This document shows, one piece after another, positions 55,290-64,000 of a stretch of 64,000 nt of DNA (its first letter is position 1; each line of letters opens with the position of its first letter). The notes beneath the pieces are model-generated. The model saw nothing but the letters and a program-made list of their open reading frames with translations. It made no database searches and was not told the DNA's origin. Origin of the DNA: Phytophthora quininea (taxonomy: Eukaryota; Oomycota; Peronosporomycetes; Peronosporales; Peronosporaceae); assembly GCA_011947345.1 (NCBI GenBank), contig JAAVTG010000554.1:1736001-1800000 (forward strand), written 5' to 3'. Position numbers and translations under genes: made by a program.

Positions 55290-57575
55290 TTAGAGCAGGT
55301 CAAACGCTAACGCTGACTGCAAGTCGAGAGTTTTGCTGTTTTCGGACCATGCCGCTGCTGCACGGAGGGCGTACTCTGTGGGCACGCACATGCGCGTGGT
55401 TGGGTCGTCCTCGGCTTCCTGCTGTTTCTTAATGTGGGTGTCGAGTCTCTCCTTCTCCTGACGCACGATGTCCTCCATGTCGATGTAGTTCGTCTCCGGT
55501 TCGTCTGGATACATCTCACGCCACGTTTTGCCCGCGTCTTTGGCCTTTTGCTGCTTCTCCTCCACTTCGGCACGTCGCTGCTTGCGCTTTGCATCGGCTT
55601 CTTTTGCTTTCTCCTCACGTTCAAGCCGACGCTGCTCCAAAATGTGCATGGACATCATGTCTTTCCTGTGGAAGCGATCCTCGGGCAGCTCTTCGTCTTC
55701 CACCACGGGGTCCCACCGTGGAGCCATCTTCGAAGCTGGTCCGTTGTCGTCTCTTGACTCGCCAGCATCAGCGAGGTGGAACATCTCTATCAGCGACATG
55801 GGCTTTTCTTGGGAAGGTTGGGAGTTCTTGGCAGTCTTCTCGGAGTCTTGCTCTTCGTCCAATGCACGAGCAAGTAGCCACGGCGCAGATCCGCAGTCAG
55901 CGTCATCGACTTCCCATGACTTGTCGACCATCAGCGCTATCTCCAACGTATTGCGCGTCGTATCTAAACAGACTTTTGCCGAAGCAACGTCAACGGGATA
56001 CGGGAGAAAAATTTCTAGACGATCAACAAACACAGCATTGTCAATGAGGCTACAAGGCTAAGAACAATCACCGCGGCATCGTCACTTACCTAAATCGTGG
56101 TGGCTATGAGCTTTGACGTTGAGAAGCTCAGCGTGCAGCTCCAGCTCGACGTCTCGTGCCATTTGAACCGGATTTTCCAACTGAATAGAGACGATTAATC
56201 GATCCCCTGCTTGCTGAAGCACCTCGCGAGACAGCGGGTCGCCACCTTTGACAATTGCCGGAATTCTAGAGCACTCTCGAGGTTCACCTGGCGAGCTGTT
56301 ACTAGCCTTGTCTTCGAAGATCTTGTAGTGCGCAGTTGCTGTCTTGTACTTGGTCTTCCTTTGCACCGCAGTCTTTGTAGTGCGTGGCTTCTTGGAAACC
56401 GAGGAAGCGTTCTGCGCAACTTCTTGAATTATTGGTGCCTGCGTCTTGCGAATGTAATGCTTTGGCGGCGGCAGCTCGCCACGGTAACTCAGTCTTGGAA
56501 GCTTATATCGATCGTCGAGCTTAATCTTATACTGGAAACAGAACCAAGAACACTCGTCAGCGCTCGTACAAAACCACATCGCAAAAGGTATTTCCACACC
56601 TTTTGGTCGATGTACTCGATTGCTAGTTCGCACACAAAGTTGCGGAAGGCTCCAGTCTTGTCCGTTTGGCAGTCCTCCACAACCTTCGTATTTACTGCCA
56701 CATCGAAGGCGAGTGAGCTCACCCCTTCTTATCCTGGACTTCGTGTGGAGCCCCAAGGCTTAATGGCACATGAATCCCCTGCCCAAGCCAAAGCCATTAA
56801 ACTTTGAAATTTTGACTGCAGCTGACGAAAACGTAGCGTACCTCTTGCTCTTTGCCTTCCCCGTCCAACTTTTTTCTCTGAAAAAGCCTGGATCTCGTCA
56901 GCGTAGACCACGTTCACGAACACCTGAAGCGGCACCACGAACTCTCCGTAAGTAAATGCAATCCCACCACAAACAGCTAGAGAACTGTCTCCACCACCTT
57001 CTTCTTGTTCTTGACATCGGTCGACTTCATCACGAAGCCCGGGTTCACGTCAATGTAAACCTTTCCAGCGCAATGTTTTAGCTTCGACTCCCTATCTCTC
57101 AATCCAACAGCACCACCGTACCCCTTCCGTCGTGGCTTTTAGTCCGTCCTCCTCCATGACCTTGTCGCCAGGGAACTTTGGCTTAAAATCTGCACCAAAA
57201 CCGATCGATTAACCTGCTGGAAACCCTCCCAATCCACATATCAACGCTCCAAACCTGCTGTATTCGTGTTCGACGATCCTCCTGGTCCACCGGCAGAGCC
57301 CTTGAGCATGTCGAACAGTGCAGAGTCCGCGTCTCTCTGCTGAGCGTTGGGAGAGCCGCTCGGACCGAGCCCTGCAGCCTGCAGCTGGCTCTGCATCGTG
57401 GCGATCAATTGCTTGTAGCCTTCCGGGTCCGTCTTTTCCAGGTTGTCCAACCACTAGCAGCACAATACAAGTAGCTAAACGTTAAGGCCATTAACCAGGC
57501 TAATATACTCAACCAGGAATGCTAGCGTACGTCGGCGTATTGCTCCATGGCAGCGTCATCCATCGGAGCGTCCAT
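55290..57575 (-). CDS. PIH1-domain dynein-assembly co-chaperone (Kintoun/PIH1D-like)
   Basis: Multi-exon gene starting MDAPMDDAAMEQYADWLDNL at ATG 57575. The PIH1 N-domain has PGFVMKSTDVKNKKK joined by an intron to VFVNVVYADEIQAF, then HVPLSLGAPHEVQDKKG and VNTKVVEDCQTDKTGAFRNF, FVCELAIEYIDQK and YKIKLDDRYKLPRL. A CS-like beta-domain follows (LIVSIQLENPVQMARDVELE; IFLPYPVDVASAKVCLDTTR) and a charged coiled-coil tail (RRLEREEKAKEADAKRKQRR). PIH1 proteins with HSP90 preassemble axonemal dynein arms, fitting flagellated zoospores. Introns seen include 57455-57528, 56941-57014 and 56532-56599. One base is missing at T run 56870-56875, C run 56722-56725, and near 56060. Confidence 0.8.
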
Positions 57576-57858
57576 GCTGGTCTGTCGAAGAGTCACAAGC
57601 GTCGGATTCGCAAAATGGCAGAAATGCTAGATAGTAGGAAATATTCCATCATTTAGAAACAGAGTAACAACGCATTTTGACAGGCAACAGCAACAGAAGT
57701 GTCCATGATTTCGACTCGTTCTTTCATTTTGCCCAGCTCGTTGGGATTACACTCGCCTTGGATCGACTATACAGATCGCAGTCTCGCCTCGAGCCTAGTG
57801 ACGTCTCCCAACGCGTTTGCAAGTGGTAGATGGGGACCGGCAGCAGCAGCAAAGCCTC

Positions 57859-58341
57859 TTACATCAGGTCCACGAACGGCTGCGCCGCCATGGTGATCGG
57901 CTTGACGCCCTTGGTCTTGAGGGTGTAGGCAGCCTTGGGCTGCACCGGCTGGCGCTTGATCTGCGCGCGCACGCCCGTGGCACGAGCCTCTTTCTTCTTG
58001 AGCTCGTTCTCCTTGACGCGGGTCAGGAAGCCGAGGCGGCACTTGGACTGGTGCACGTGCTCGATGCGCACGTTGATGTGCTTGTGGATGATGCGGTTGC
58101 CCACCACCTTGTTCACGCGCACGCCGACGGCGCGCTTGGTCACGTTGTACACGCGGCCCGTGCGGCCGTGGTAGAACTTGTGGGGCATGCCCTTCTGCAC
58201 GGCGCCGTTGGCCTTGATGTCCACGTAGTCGCCCACCTTGAACGTGCGCAGGTACGTCGACATCTTGATCATGCCGCTCTGGCGGAACGGGCGCGCGAAC
58301 ATGTCGCGCGTGCGGGCGCGGTAACCGAAGGAGTGCGGCAT
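57859..58341 (-). CDS. RPL21: 60S ribosomal protein eL21
   Basis: Intact 160-residue frame, the exact family length. [20 protein letters not shown], then a KOW-like segment with [60 protein letters not shown] and a basic C-terminus. It stabilises 5S/23S-like rRNA contacts in the large subunit. The coding region is highly GC-biased at third positions, as expected for strong expression. CTGCAG 17-22 bp before the ATG looks like the 3' end of a 5'-UTR intron. Confidence 0.97.
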   Translation of the reverse strand: MPHSFGYRARTRDMFARPFRQSGMIKMSTYLRTFKVGDYVDIKANGAVQKGMPHKFYHGRTGRVYNVTKRAVGVRVNKVVGNRIIHKHINVRIEHVHQSKCRLGFLTRVKENELKKKEARATGVRAQIKRQPVQPKAAYTLKTKGVKPITMAAQPFVDLM

Positions 58342-58881
58342 CTTGGACTAAACTGCAGGCATTAGACGGAACAAGCAGCATCAGGTGAGCAAGAAGCGTC
58401 CTTATAGCGTCGGTATCCGTGGGAGGGGAGGGCAGCAGGCAGCAGTCGACACTAGGGGCGGTCCTTGGATCGGGACGGAACAGCAACGCAGTTCTCCTGA
58501 TGTGTCTGCAGCATCTTGATCCCTGTATTGAATGAATGGCTGCGTGGGGTGGCGGGTGTCCTGCGTCCGTCCCGATCGTCCCTGTACTTGGCTGCACTAT
58601 GGAGATGCAGGCTACTACCGCACCAGGTGCTGTCCCCCTCCCATTCATACAGCTAGCAGCCTTACCTGCAAAAGTCGAACGAGACAAGAAGAACTGCGCT
58701 AGAGTGCTTGGGCTTCAGGCGGCTCTGCAGGCGAAACTATTGGCCGCGGAGGCACCAGCATACAAACGGCAAGATAAAAGGTTTTCATCCAATCACAGTC
58801 GATCGTAAGTCCACGTAGTCCGGGTAGCCATTTATACGGTAGTCAAACTGGAATCGGACAGATTTCGATCTGGGCGCGAAC
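58342..58881. other. Divergent region between eL21 and FIP1
   Basis: 540 bp holding the eL21 promoter (and probably a 5'-UTR intron) and the FIP1 promoter. Open frames here (for example 58536-58808 plus) have no motif. Not coding as far as I can see. Confidence 0.45.
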
Positions 58882-60607
58882 ATGGAGGTGCGTATCGGAA
58901 CGCTGCGTTAGACGCTCTGTAGCTGAGGCTGCAGACGTCTGTCGCATGTGTCGTGTGTATCCCTGCAAAGAGGAGATGTTGCTCTACATGATGACGGATC
59001 ACATATCTCCTGCACCACTCTGAATCCCCCCACTAACGTCTCTATAACTTCCGCCATGCAGGACGAGGAGTTTGGGGAAGACGTGCTGGTGACCACGCAG
59101 ACCAACGGCGCCAGCGTCAAGGAGGAGGCCAAGACTGAGGAATCTCGCGCCACGTGGGAGGAGAGTGGCGGCCAGCAGACAGAGAAGCCGCAGTCCAAGG
59201 TGGACGAGGAAGAGGACGAGCTCTACGGCGGCGTCTCCATCAAACTCAACGCGTCCGCCACCTCTCAAGCAGAAGCAGAAGCTGCCGCAGTTGCTGCTGG
59301 GATCCCCAAGCTTGCTGCCGACCCAGCAGACTCGGACGACGACGAGGAGGACGAGGATGTAGCCATTGTGCTGAGCAATGACCATGGGGCCAAACCCACG
59401 CTGCGCTTTACTGGCGGCGGCAATCGATACGTTCGAGGTGGACCACAGCACACAGGACCTGGCGTTCCTGGAGCTGGAACGATGACTGGGTCCCACCAAC
59501 AGGGTGACGCTGGATCTGCAGCTGATGGAGTGGACGACTTGGCCATGTTTGGAGGACGCCGCACCGCGTTCGATGTTGACATCGACTTGCTGGAAGATCG
59601 ACCGTGGCGGAAACCTGGCGTGGATATCTCGGACTACTTCAACTACGGCTTTGACGAGCACAGTTGGCGAGAATATGCGGCCAGACAACTGCGATTGAGA
59701 CGCGAGCTGGCTGTGGAGAAGTCGAGGGAGCAAGCTTCCAGACAGGCGGTGAGTGCTGCGACACAGCAACAGGCGATGCGTGAACGGGATGCAAAAATGC
59801 AAGGAGGACGTGGCGACGGTCCGCCACGGGGACCAGGTGGCTTTATGGGGCCGCCTCCGCGAGGATGGCACCCAGGCATGGGCCCACCGCCGGGCACTTT
59901 CATGCAGCAAAACTGGAATGGGCCTCCTGGTGCGCCGTGGGGATCTGGTCCAGGAAGAGGGCCCCCGTGGATGGGTCCAGGAGGTGGAAGAGGTCGCGGC
60001 CGAGGCGGATCGTTTGACGAGCGCGGTCGTGGCGGCAAGGATGATCGCGATGATAGACATTCATCTCGCCATGGCAGTGGTAGGTCTAGAGAAGCTAGTC
60101 GTGATCGCTCGAGATCGCGCTCTCGAGCTCATCGCGATGATTCCCGAGGTGGCAGCCGCAGGGACGACACTGGAGGAAAGGAGGCCAGCGACAAAGGTCG
60201 AAGCCGTGAGCAGGATAGAGATCGCGGGCGTGACCGAGACCGTGAGCGCGACCGCGATCGAGACCGTGGACGTGGTGACCGCGAGAGGGATCGTGACCGC
60301 AGTGATCGTGGCTCTCGTGGAGACCGTGAACGTGGTGGTGGTGCGCGCAGCGACCGCCCTGAGCGTGGGCGAGCGCGACCGTGAGCGCGATCGGGGACGC
60401 CCACGAGAACGCGAACGTGATAGTCGAGGTGGAAGAGGGGCAGGGGATCAGGAAAAGGACCGAGGTGGCCGGAGTCGCGGAGAGCGGAGCGGACGCTCGC
60501 GATCGAGGGAACGCGATTCCCGCAAACGGAAGGGCCGCGAGGAAAGCGCATCCGGTAGCAACCGAGGAGGTGGCGGCGGTGACCAACGTTACAAGCGACG
60601 GCGTTAG
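58882..60607 (+). CDS. FIP1: Pre-mRNA 3'-end processing factor FIP1
   Basis: The Fip1 motif is unmistakable at 59570-59685: DIDLLEDRPWRKPGVDISDY then FNYGFDEHSWREYAARQ. It binds poly(A) polymerase and CPSF30 in the CPSF complex. Upstream is acidic (DDDEEDEDVAIVLSNDHG), downstream Gly/Pro-rich (GPPPRGWHPGMGPPPGTFM) and then a long Arg-Asp/Glu/Ser region. ATG 58882 (ATGGAG|GTGCGT) can be spliced by an intron 58888-59061 (acceptor CATGCAG) to DEEFGEDVLV, giving a six-nucleotide coding exon; the alternative start is ATG 59056. A frame change of +1 near 60370 restores RDRERDRGRPRERERDSRGG to the end YKRRR. Confidence 0.88.
60205..60430 (+). repeat. RD/RE dipeptide-coding low-complexity tract in FIP1
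   Basis: GACCGTGAGCGCGACCGCGA-like hexamer-based repeats encode alternating Arg and Asp/Glu. This keeps three frames and the antisense open for long distances, producing false ORFs of up to 353 codons. Confidence 0.8.
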
Positions 60608-60779
60608 GCGACAGGTGCTGTAATAAGGAAGTGCTTTACCTGAAGATGTTTCAGCCGCGAAAGGAAAACTAATAAAAAAGCAAAGAGCAAGTTAGAGCTA
60701 TACTGTCATTGTTTCCCTTCGCGCCCTCTGTCTTCTGGGCAGGCCCAAATCGTAGTCAATTAGCTGGAGATGCATGCAG

Positions 60780-63180
60780 CTAGATCTGCTTGTGCAGCCA
60801 CAATTCGGTCTCGAGCTTGTCGAGATCCTGCGCCGTAATCTGCAGCGAGACTACTGCATCCCCCTGGATAGCATCCACAGGTATGAACGTCATGCCCGGA
60901 AGGCTGTCAACCTTGCCTTGCGCGGTGACAGCGTCCAAACAAGCGTTCGCAAGCTCCATCTCGCTCAAAAAGCAGTGGCGACGTAAAACACCCGCACGTG
61001 GATCACTCGATTCCACGACATCAAGGCCTCCACCATACTCTCCAGCGCGCACTCCCACACACCTTGTGCCACAGCCTTCGCCAACACTCGCGTATCGGAG
61101 AACTCGTCGTTGGCAGAGACTATTGACGCTGTTGTCATGATCTGGCAAAGAGCGCGGGGGATGATGGCGTGCTGATGCTCGAGACTCAGACTGTCTGTTA
61201 GGTGTGTGCGATTCAAGCTGCGAGGCGCGAGGTATTTAAGAGCGACGTGTGTGAATGACTGGAGCTCCACTTCCACCAGCGCGTTTCGAGGCAAGCGCGA
61301 CAGATGCACCACCACTAGAGGAGCTTGCTTTACGAACTCCACGCGCGCTTCGTTCTTGTCGACGTCGTCATCGCTTTCGTCACTGTCGTCGGCAAGTTCA
61401 TATTCATCGTCTAGACCGGCATTGGTAACCAACTGGCGGCGACAGTCCGCAAGTAAACGCTCCCGAGCTTGGTGGTCGTCCGGGTCTCCGGTAGTGTAGA
61501 TGATGCCGGAGAAAACGTGACGGAGGTTCGACTGCAGAGCCTCGAGCACGCGGCACACGTTTCGGAAGCACTGCGATGTCTGCTCCGCGTACCCACCAAC
61601 CACGAGATCCATTGTCTGAGGACACAAAGCGATCTGGCCAGCTAGCAGGATAACTGCCTTGTGAAGTACATTAGCCTGACTGTACGGTCCAATGCAGCAT
61701 GGCGCCCAAGACGAGATACTCTTTACATGCAGCACATCGCGTCGCACCCGCAACGGGAGCAACTTTTGCTCGCCACTTCCACGCAGCGCAAAGCAATCCA
61801 TAAGCACACGCGCTGGAACGTTGGCTAGAGCCGAGATTTCGACACAACTTCGCGACGGCGGCAGGTTTTGGCCGAGATAGCGAATGTACTCGGCATTCAT
61901 CTGGCCAAACGTCGACATATCTTGCACATACAGGTGCACGAAGCACACATCGGCTAGCACCATTCTGTTCTCCTTTAGAATAGCCTTCACCTGAGCAACG
62001 ATGTCAGCCATTTCTTCCTCGAGAGAGATTGACGCATCGCCAGCTCTGCTGCTCATGATGCCTGAGAGGTGGAGTTGGTCCCGGAAATTTCCAAACTTGG
62101 GAACGATCGACCGAGCAGCCTCTGGTGCTAGCGCTAACACCAAAGCGGGCTTCGAAGCTGTGTTGGTCTCAATTTTGGCAGGGACGGATGTTGAGCCTGA
62201 CGGGACCCTAGACGACAGCTGATCCGAGTTCGATGGCTCTTTGTCTTCGAGGTGGCATTTATCAATTGACAGGAACGCCACTGGAGCGATGTAGTCATCT
62301 GAATGGAGCACCGTATGAGACTCATCGCTGCAATAACGAAAATTGCATGTTAATCACCCCAGCAGATCGAATATGCGCGTACGAAGCCTTACATGACGAT
62401 CCGCTTCTTGAAGAGCGGGCAGTCCAACGTGAACGTTTCGTATTCTCCTCCTTCGCCGCAAACGTTCATCTGGTACTTTTTTCTGCAAAAGGCACAACGT
62501 CAGCTACAGAACTCTTAAACGACTTCAACCTGTTCGCCCTTACCAGGTTCATGAACTGCGGTTGCAGCTCGGCGATCGTCTTGCCCAAATGCCTCCTCGG
62601 TTGCAAGCCGATGGATGCCACCTTAACCAGGATGGCCTCCATTTCCGAGTCGATCATCTCCTGCAGCAACTCCGTCTGCTCTCGTCTCCATAAGTATCCA
62701 AGTGAGGTAAGCCCCAGTCTCGAGCATCTAAAAATCAAACGCCATCAGTTCCATACCGCCAAATATTGCATCGACATTCACGTACACATTCTCCACTCTG
62801 TTGCGTTGATAGGACGAGAAGATTGCGCCGGTGCAGACGCCCTGCACGTTGGGGAACTGCTCTTGGACTCGCTCCAGCAGTCGGTAGAGGTCCTCCACCT
62901 CGTCACCGGCCGCCGACTCGTGGTAGTCAATGCCCGTCTTCACTGCTGTGCCCATAATGGTCTCCGAGACCAGCGGCAGCTCCATGCTCTCGGCCACCAT
63001 CGCCACGACCTGGTGACCCACCGACTGGAACATGAACGAGTCGATCTCGGCCGCGTCCGCCGACAGCTCCGTGGGAGGATGCAGATGCGCCAGACACACG
63101 ATCTCATGGCCGTACCGCACGCACTCCATCATGGCGTAGCAGCTGTCCTTGCCGCCGCTCACAAGCGCCACCACCTGCAT
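60780..63180 (-). CDS. DPH6: Diphthine-ammonia ligase DPH6 with two RidA-like domains
   Basis: Exons 62786-63180, 62544-62727, 62393-62482, 60780-62327; introns 58-65 nt. The N-terminal PP-loop ATPase begins at ATG 63180, MQVVALVSGGKDSCYAMMEC (SGGKDS loop), with HEIVCLAHLHPP, CTGAIFSSYQRNRVENV, CSRLGLTSLGYLW and VCGEGGEYETFTLDCPLF, the diphthine-amidation signature. The C-terminal half has YjgF/RidA-type segments (HLSGIMSSRAG, VCFVHLYVQDMSTFGQMNAE; CCIGPYSQANVLHKAVILLA, GQIALCPQT) as in yeast Dph6. It completes diphthamide on eEF2. Indels: A/T run 60967-60971 near the C-terminus and T run 62477-62482 at the start of exon 3. Confidence 0.92.
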
Positions 63181-63317
63181 CGCCGTGTCAATGCAATTGC
63201 TCGAGAAATGAGATGCTGACCAGTCCAATATTTGAAATGTAGCCATGTCACAAAAGTGAGTTTAGCCATCAAGTCGGTTTTGCTCTTTCTCCCTGTCGTA
63301 AGAGTTAACCGCTCGTG
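63181..63317. promoter_or_regulatory. 137-bp shared promoter, DPH6 / GBF1
   Basis: Divergent ATGs 137 bp apart. On the minus strand CATCTCATTTCTCGAGCAATT (63198-63218) resembles the oomycete initiator (TCATTYYNCAWTTT) 15-35 bp before the DPH6 start. Confidence 0.5.
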
Positions 63318-64000
63318 ATGGCGGTGCGCTCGGTGCTGCTGAGCGACATCCAGAGCGTGCTGAGCTTGGCTCGACGGCGTCATGGCTACCTGCTGAGCAG
63401 TGCAACCGGCCAGAAGCCCAAGCAGGTGCGAAACAAGCCTCGGTATTAAGGATTTAGTAAGTCTGATCTGTTTCAATCGCCTGCAGGATAATCCCCTCGC
63501 CGTGTTCCAGAGCTTCGCATTGCTTCGTGGTCGGCTATTACGTTGCGAGAGTGCGTTGAAACGTCCTTTATAGACATGAAAAGTCTTGTTTTGACGCTGT
63601 TGTCTACTGCAATTTGACCGTAGATATGACCGAGCTCTCACCTGTGAACGTGGTCAAACCCTTTTGGACGTGATTCGCCACAAAATGCCAGCAGCACGGT
63701 CACTGGCGCTGCTCTGCAAGCAGTGATCAATTTCCTGCATTCCTGGCCGTGGGCAGACGTGAAAGACCAAAACGCGGCGGGTGATGCGGTCTCGGACATT
63801 GTGGATGCAGTCAGCCACTGCAGATTCCAGGAGACAGGCGTCGAGAGCGACCAGAACGTACTGGTGCTGGTGGTTCATGTATTGCACGCGGTGGTGCGGT
63901 CTCCCTGCGGGTCCAGACTATCGGATCACTCCATGTGGCAGTTGGTCGAGTCGCTCTACGCCCTCAGTCGCGGCAATCGCCATGATGTACGTCGTATTTT
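63318..64000 (+). CDS. GBF1: Sec7 Arf-GEF of the GBF1/GEA family (N-terminus, cut by window)
   Basis: Exons 63318-63425, 63487-63550, 63625 onward. Only the DCB dimerisation domain is in view: MAVRSVLLSDIQSVLSLARR, NPLAVFQSFALLRGRLLRCE, TELSPVNVVKPF, then ALQAVINFLHSWPWADVKDQ and VSDIVDAVSHCRFQETGVES, VHVLHAVVRSPCGSRLSDHS. This order (SFxxL, PFLxVI, TGxAL, AVxxCRF) is that of GBF1/Gea1, which activate Arf1 at the Golgi. One T is missing at 63663-63666 and one A at 63683-63686. GTACGT at 63987 may start the next intron. The Sec7 domain would lie beyond the window. Confidence 0.82.

Noticed and set aside
58999..60060. 353-codon minus-strand ORF opposite FIP1
   Set aside because: Produced by the low-complexity Gly/Arg/Asp tract; FIP1 on the plus strand has a decisive motif.
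60780..63180. Possibility that DPH6 and the RidA part are two genes
   Set aside because: The last intron (62328-62392) joins them in phase, and the DPH6-RidA fusion is known from fungi and other eukaryotes.
1..64000. tRNA, rRNA, CRISPR arrays, insertion sequences, LTR or DNA transposons
   Set aside because: None were recognised by eye: no cloverleaf, no rRNA core, no spaced direct repeats, no terminal repeats with transposase or reverse transcriptase motifs. A covariance or repeat search would be decisive.

Overview
The window reads as a nuclear segment of an oomycete genome, most likely Phytophthora or a close relative. Genes are compact and GC-rich, introns are short (about 54-80 nt, GTRNGT...YAG), intergenic gaps are often under 150 bp, and the gene repertoire fits: a degenerate NLP cytolysin copy, bZIP-START (M96-like) paralogues, a START-FYVE protein, ankyrin repeats ending in SEGCT, helicase-associated-domain repeats, and flagellar genes (MKKS/BBS6, PIH1 family) expected in a zoospore maker. 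I infer this from sequence features only; no search was run.

Layout. 1-6.1 kb: tail of an unknown gene, AKAP7-like 2H phosphoesterase, NLP pseudogene, zinc alcohol dehydrogenase, myristoylated copine-like vWA protein built from eight exons. 6.5-13.7 kb: condensin II subunit D3, AIMP1/Arc1p tRNA-binding protein, unknown gene, YIPF6. 13.8-21.97 kb: coiled-coil/ZZ protein, membrane-anchored aspartic protease, possible P-loop ORF, Ala-rich protein, small unknown gene, secreted acid lipase, coiled-coil protein. 22.8-32 kb: MIOS (GATOR2), unknown acidic/basic protein, long leucine-rich-repeat protein with a novel-looking C-terminal half, double-bZIP factor. 32.5-41.2 kb: two small unknown genes, two damaged bZIP-START paralogues, MKKS, PEX22, TRAPPC6. 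41.3-52.8 kb: a methyltransferase fused to an Asp/Asn beta-hydroxylase, SPT3-like factor, ankyrin protein, START-FYVE protein, HA-repeat protein. 53-64 kb: Ser-rich membrane protein, PLP homeostasis protein, PIH1 protein, ribosomal protein eL21, FIP1, DPH6 with RidA domains, and the start of GBF1.

The dominant technical signal is that more than half the genes, including essential ones (NCAPD3, MIOS, DPH6, GBF1), are interrupted by single-base frameshifts, nearly all equal to loss of one base from a mononucleotide run of about 3-7. This looks like a systematic consensus error rather than mass pseudogenisation; coordinates of such genes are given as one span with the breaks listed. The NLP copy, by contrast, also carries in-frame stops, and one bZIP-START copy differs from its paralogue by a 2-bp loss, so these look truly broken.

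The genes do not form one pathway: most are housekeeping (chromatin, membrane traffic, translation, nutrient signalling, peroxisomes). Several head-to-head pairs share very short promoters (YIPF6/ZZ, bZIP-START/MKKS, PEX22/TRAPPC6, DPH6/GBF1). The most unusual protein architectures are the methyltransferase-hydroxylase fusion, the LRR protein with its unassigned C-terminal half, and the double bZIP. I did not find a convincing multi-gene novel system.
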